Part shown: positions 61,865-64,000 of the stretch, piece by piece
Layout of the letters: each line of letters starts with the position of its first letter
How positions within the stretch are numbered: position 1 is the stretch's first letter
DNA from: Oscillospiraceae bacterium
GTDB taxonomy: Bacteria; Bacillota; Clostridia; Oscillospirales; Oscillospiraceae
DNA length: 64,000 nt
Assembly: GCA_017436785.1 (NCBI GenBank)
Contig: JAFSCK010000017.1
Coordinates: forward strand, 1-64,000
Reading direction: 5' to 3'
Made by a program: the position numbers and the translations under genes
Notes under the pieces: model-generated
What the model saw: only the letters and a program-made list of their open reading frames with translations
Told to the model about the DNA's origin: nothing
The model's database searches: none

Positions 61865-63529
61865 TTATTCTCTGGTCATATTATTGAAGGCGCTGATCAG
61901 TGCATGGGCACTGGCCTTGATGATATCGGTATCGGTGCCGGCGCCCCAGAACATGGAGCCGCTTACGTCCTCAAGACCGATGTAGGCGGCGGCGGTGGAG
62001 CCGGAGCTCTTTTCCTGCACGGAGTGCTCGGAGTAGACCTTCAGGTTGAACTGCCGTCCGGTGAACTCCTTCAGGGCGTTGCTGACGGCATCCAAAGAAC
62101 CGTTGCCCATGGAGCGCAGGGTCTTGGTCCGGCCAAAGCGCTGGAAGGTGACAGTCGCTTCCACGTTTTCGCCCTTGCGGGTGAAGTGCATTTCGGAAAT
62201 ATCCAGCGGGTCGTTGACATTGAGGTAGCGGTCCATGAAGATGGCCAGCACATCCTCGCATTTCAGCTCCCGGTGGTCCCGGTCGGAAACACTCTTGCAC
62301 TGGTAGCTCAGATGCTCCCGCATCTTAGGCGGCAGGCTGTAGCCATAGGTCTGCTCCAGCAGGTAGCCGATGCCGCCCTTGCCACTCTGGGAGTTGACCC
62401 GGATGACATCGGCATCATAGGTGCGGCTGATATCGTGGGGATCGATGGGAATGTAAGGAACGGTCCACTGGTGGAGCTTCTTCTCCTTGCGCCACTGCAT
62501 GCCCTTGGCAATGGCATCCTGATGGGAGCCAGAGAAGGCGGCGAAGACCAGCGCGCCTGCATAGGGGCTGCGCTCATAGACGTGCATCCGGGTGGTGTCC
62601 TCGTAAATCTTACAGATGGCGGGCATGTCAGTAAAATCCAGATGGGGGTCCACACCGTGAGAGTACATGTTCATGGCAAGGGTGATGATATCCACATTGC
62701 CGGTACGCTCGCCGTTGCCAAAAAGGGTGCCCTCCACCCGGTCAGCACCGGCCAGCAAGGCCAGCTCCGTGTCCGCCACACCGGTGCCCCGGTCATTGTG
62801 GGGGTGCAGGGACAGGGTCACATGCTCCCGGTATTTCAGGTTCTCGCTCATGTATTCCACCTGGCTGGCGTAGACATGAGGCATGGACATTTCCACGGTG
62901 ACAGGCAGATTGATGATGACATTGTTGGATTCACTGGGCTCCAGCACATCCAGAACCGCGTTGCAAACCTCCAAAGCGTATTCCGGCTCGGTGCCGGTGA
63001 AGCTTTCGGGAGAATATTCAAAGCGGAAATTGCCTTCGTATTCGGCGGCTAATCTTTTTACCAGCTTGGCACCGTCAATGGCGATCTGCATGATCTCTTC
63101 CTTGCTCTTACGGAAAACCTGCTCCCGCTGGGCAACGGACACGGAATTATAGAAGTGGATGATGGCGTTGGGTGCGCCCTTGCAGGCATCGAAGGTCTTG
63201 CGGATGATGTGCTCCCGGCACTGGGTCAGCACCTGCACCGTCACATCCTGCGGAATCATGTTGTTTTCAATGAGGGTTCTTAAAAATTCGTATTCGGTAT
63301 CGGAGGCGGCGGGGAAGCCCACCTCGATCTCCTTGAAGCCCACCCGCAGCAGCATATGGTAAAATTCTAGCTTTTCTTCCAAACTCATGGGGATCACAAG
63401 GCTCTGGTTGCCGTCCCGCAGGTCAACGCTGCACCATTGGGGGGCTTTCTCAATGTGATCGCGCTGCACCCACTTATAGTGGCTGCCGGGGGCCGGGTAG
63501 TAGCCGATGCTGTACTTGCTGGTATCCAT
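61865..63529 (-). CDS. leuA: 2-isopropylmalate synthase (yeast-like type)
   Basis: First committed enzyme of leucine synthesis; condenses acetyl-CoA and 2-ketoisovalerate. 554 residues from ATG 63529, which follows AAGGAG. The catalytic motif SVDLRDGNQSLVIPMS and the metal site HPHNDRGTGVADTE are of the longer, yeast-like LeuA class. The C-terminal 130 residues form the leucine-binding LeuA dimer domain (SSGSTAAAYIGLED). The frame upstream to 63547 adds six residues without better support. Confidence 0.95.
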   Translation of the reverse strand: MDTSKYSIGYYPAPGSHYKWVQRDHIEKAPQWCSVDLRDGNQSLVIPMSLEEKLEFYHMLLRVGFKEIEVGFPAASDTEYEFLRTLIENNMIPQDVTVQVLTQCREHIIRKTFDACKGAPNAIIHFYNSVSVAQREQVFRKSKEEIMQIAIDGAKLVKRLAAEYEGNFRFEYSPESFTGTEPEYALEVCNAVLDVLEPSESNNVIINLPVTVEMSMPHVYASQVEYMSENLKYREHVTLSLHPHNDRGTGVADTELALLAGADRVEGTLFGNGERTGNVDIITLAMNMYSHGVDPHLDFTDMPAICKIYEDTTRMHVYERSPYAGALVFAAFSGSHQDAIAKGMQWRKEKKLHQWTVPYIPIDPHDISRTYDADVIRVNSQSGKGGIGYLLEQTYGYSLPPKMREHLSYQCKSVSDRDHRELKCEDVLAIFMDRYLNVNDPLDISEMHFTRKGENVEATVTFQRFGRTKTLRSMGNGSLDAVSNALKEFTGRQFNLKVYSEHSVQEKSSGSTAAAYIGLEDVSGSMFWGAGTDTDIIKASAHALISAFNNMTRE

Positions 63530-63568
63530 ATGCGTGTTCTCCTTCAATGTTCAGGTTTGAAATGATCC

Positions 63569-63662
63569 TGTCCTTGCGAACCAGTCCTCAGACTGGTGTG
63601 GCAACCTCCTTCTTAAGATGGGGATTCCCACGCCAGCGTGCGCGCTGGCTCGGAATGACATG
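63569..63662. repeat. Family A palindromic repeat, CCAG arms on both sides
   Basis: Both arms are of the hairpin type, CCAGTCCTCAGACTGG at the left and CCAGCGTGCGCGCTGG at the right, flanked by TGTCCTTGCGAA and CTCGGAATGACA, between ilvA and leuA. Confidence 0.7.
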
Positions 63663-63672
63663 GGATATTCTA

Positions 63673-64000
63673 TTATCCAACCACGTGGAAGCCCTCCGCA
63701 CGCAGTGCCTGCTTGATTTGTTCCACATGGTCGTAATTTCTGGTTTCCAGATCCACCCGGAGGAAGCAATCCTTGATGTTCTGGGTATTGCCCCTCTCGT
63801 GGTGAATTTCGGTGATGTTGCCGCCGCAGTCGGCGATGATGCGGGAAACGTCCTTCAGACGGCCCGGCATGTCGGCCAGCTCGATCATCAAGGTGGCAAT
63901 ACGGCCGGACTTCATGAGGCCCCGCTCAATGACCCGGTTCAGGCTGGTGACATCGATGTTGCCGCCGGAAATAACGCTGACCACCTTCTTGCCCTGAATG
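63673..64000 (-). CDS. ilvA: Threonine ammonia-lyase, C-terminal part (cut by window end)
   Basis: The last 109 residues of a longer gene that runs off the right edge. The visible part begins GKKVVSVISGGNID, the typical end of the PLP-dependent lyase domain, and continues into a single ACT domain (IATLMIELADMPGRLKDVSRI, NITEIHHERG). One ACT domain after SGGN is the short clostridial threonine ammonia-lyase form. It supplies 2-oxobutyrate for isoleucine. An internal GTG cannot be the true start. The position upstream of leuA fits a branched-chain amino acid run. Confidence 0.88.
   Translation of the reverse strand, partial: IQGKKVVSVISGGNIDVTSLNRVIERGLMKSGRIATLMIELADMPGRLKDVSRIIADCGGNITEIHHERGNTQNIKDCFLRVDLETRNYDHVEQIKQALRAEGFHVVG

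Noticed and set aside
63530..63672. Possible T-box or leucine leader peptide before leuA
   Set aside because: The gap holds only a family A repeat; there is no T-box sequence and no short ORF with Leu codons.

Overview
The window reads as a chromosomal segment of a gut Clostridia species, most likely Oscillospiraceae (Oscillospirales, Bacillota). The evidence is moderately GC-rich, strongly codon-biased genes with AGGAGG-type ribosome binding sites, clear TTGACA-N17-TATAAT promoters, SleB-type cell-wall hydrolases, GH77/GH13 starch enzymes, and many short palindromic intergenic repeats. I saw no rRNA or tRNA gene, CRISPR array, prophage or insertion sequence with a transposase. Most genes look vertically inherited and intact. 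Many start codons were moved downstream of the longest reading frame because of a well-placed ribosome binding site.

Layout. 0.2-7 kb: ftsH, an rlmB-like rRNA methyltransferase, a large membrane protein that looks like a degenerate P-type ATPase, tcdA, and a SleB lipoprotein. 7-10 kb: two tandem secreted proteins with C39-like plus SleB domains, the second lacking the catalytic Cys and Gln. 10-14 kb: an Ldh_2-family dehydrogenase, a LarA-family racemase and a malic enzyme, probably one 2-hydroxyacid (malate-like) module. 14-16.6 kb: feoB behind a divergent promoter region with DtxR-box-like palindromes and an unlisted 34-codon membrane ORF, then a DUF1292 gene. 16.8-18.8 kb: a lipoprotein fusing a parvulin-like foldase to a C39-like peptidase.

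19-33.4 kb is an alpha-glucan region: LacI regulator, debranching enzyme, GH13 glucosidase, MalQ, a MalE/MalF/MalG importer without its ATPase, a TraX-like protein, Ogt, a second LacI regulator, and a two-gene unit encoding a MalQ N-terminal fragment and a lone branching-enzyme CBM48 domain. 33.6-50.5 kb looks like sialic acid and galactose use: RpiR regulator, AGE-family epimerase, YesL-like protein, SGNH esterase, a second ATPase-less importer, NanA, a YdcF-like protein, an unusual ROK-like kinase, LacZ, GalK and GalT. Both binding-protein genes are preceded by long leaders with the same three-hairpin layout, conserved ACTCTGGCTT and AGCATAT blocks, and different but paired stems. This is the best candidate here for an undescribed regulatory RNA.

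50.6-53.6 kb holds an XRE/zinc-ribbon membrane protein, a PPC-domain protein, a nitroreductase and a DUF815 ATPase. 53.6-64 kb is branched-chain amino acid synthesis, all on the minus strand, in transcription order: ilvA (cut by the window end), leuA, leuC, leuD, leuB, ilvB, ilvN, ilvC, ilvD, with the DUF815 ATPase gene overlapping the end of ilvD by four bases. At least two families of palindromic repeats occupy many intergenic gaps, including gaps inside the ilv/leu run.
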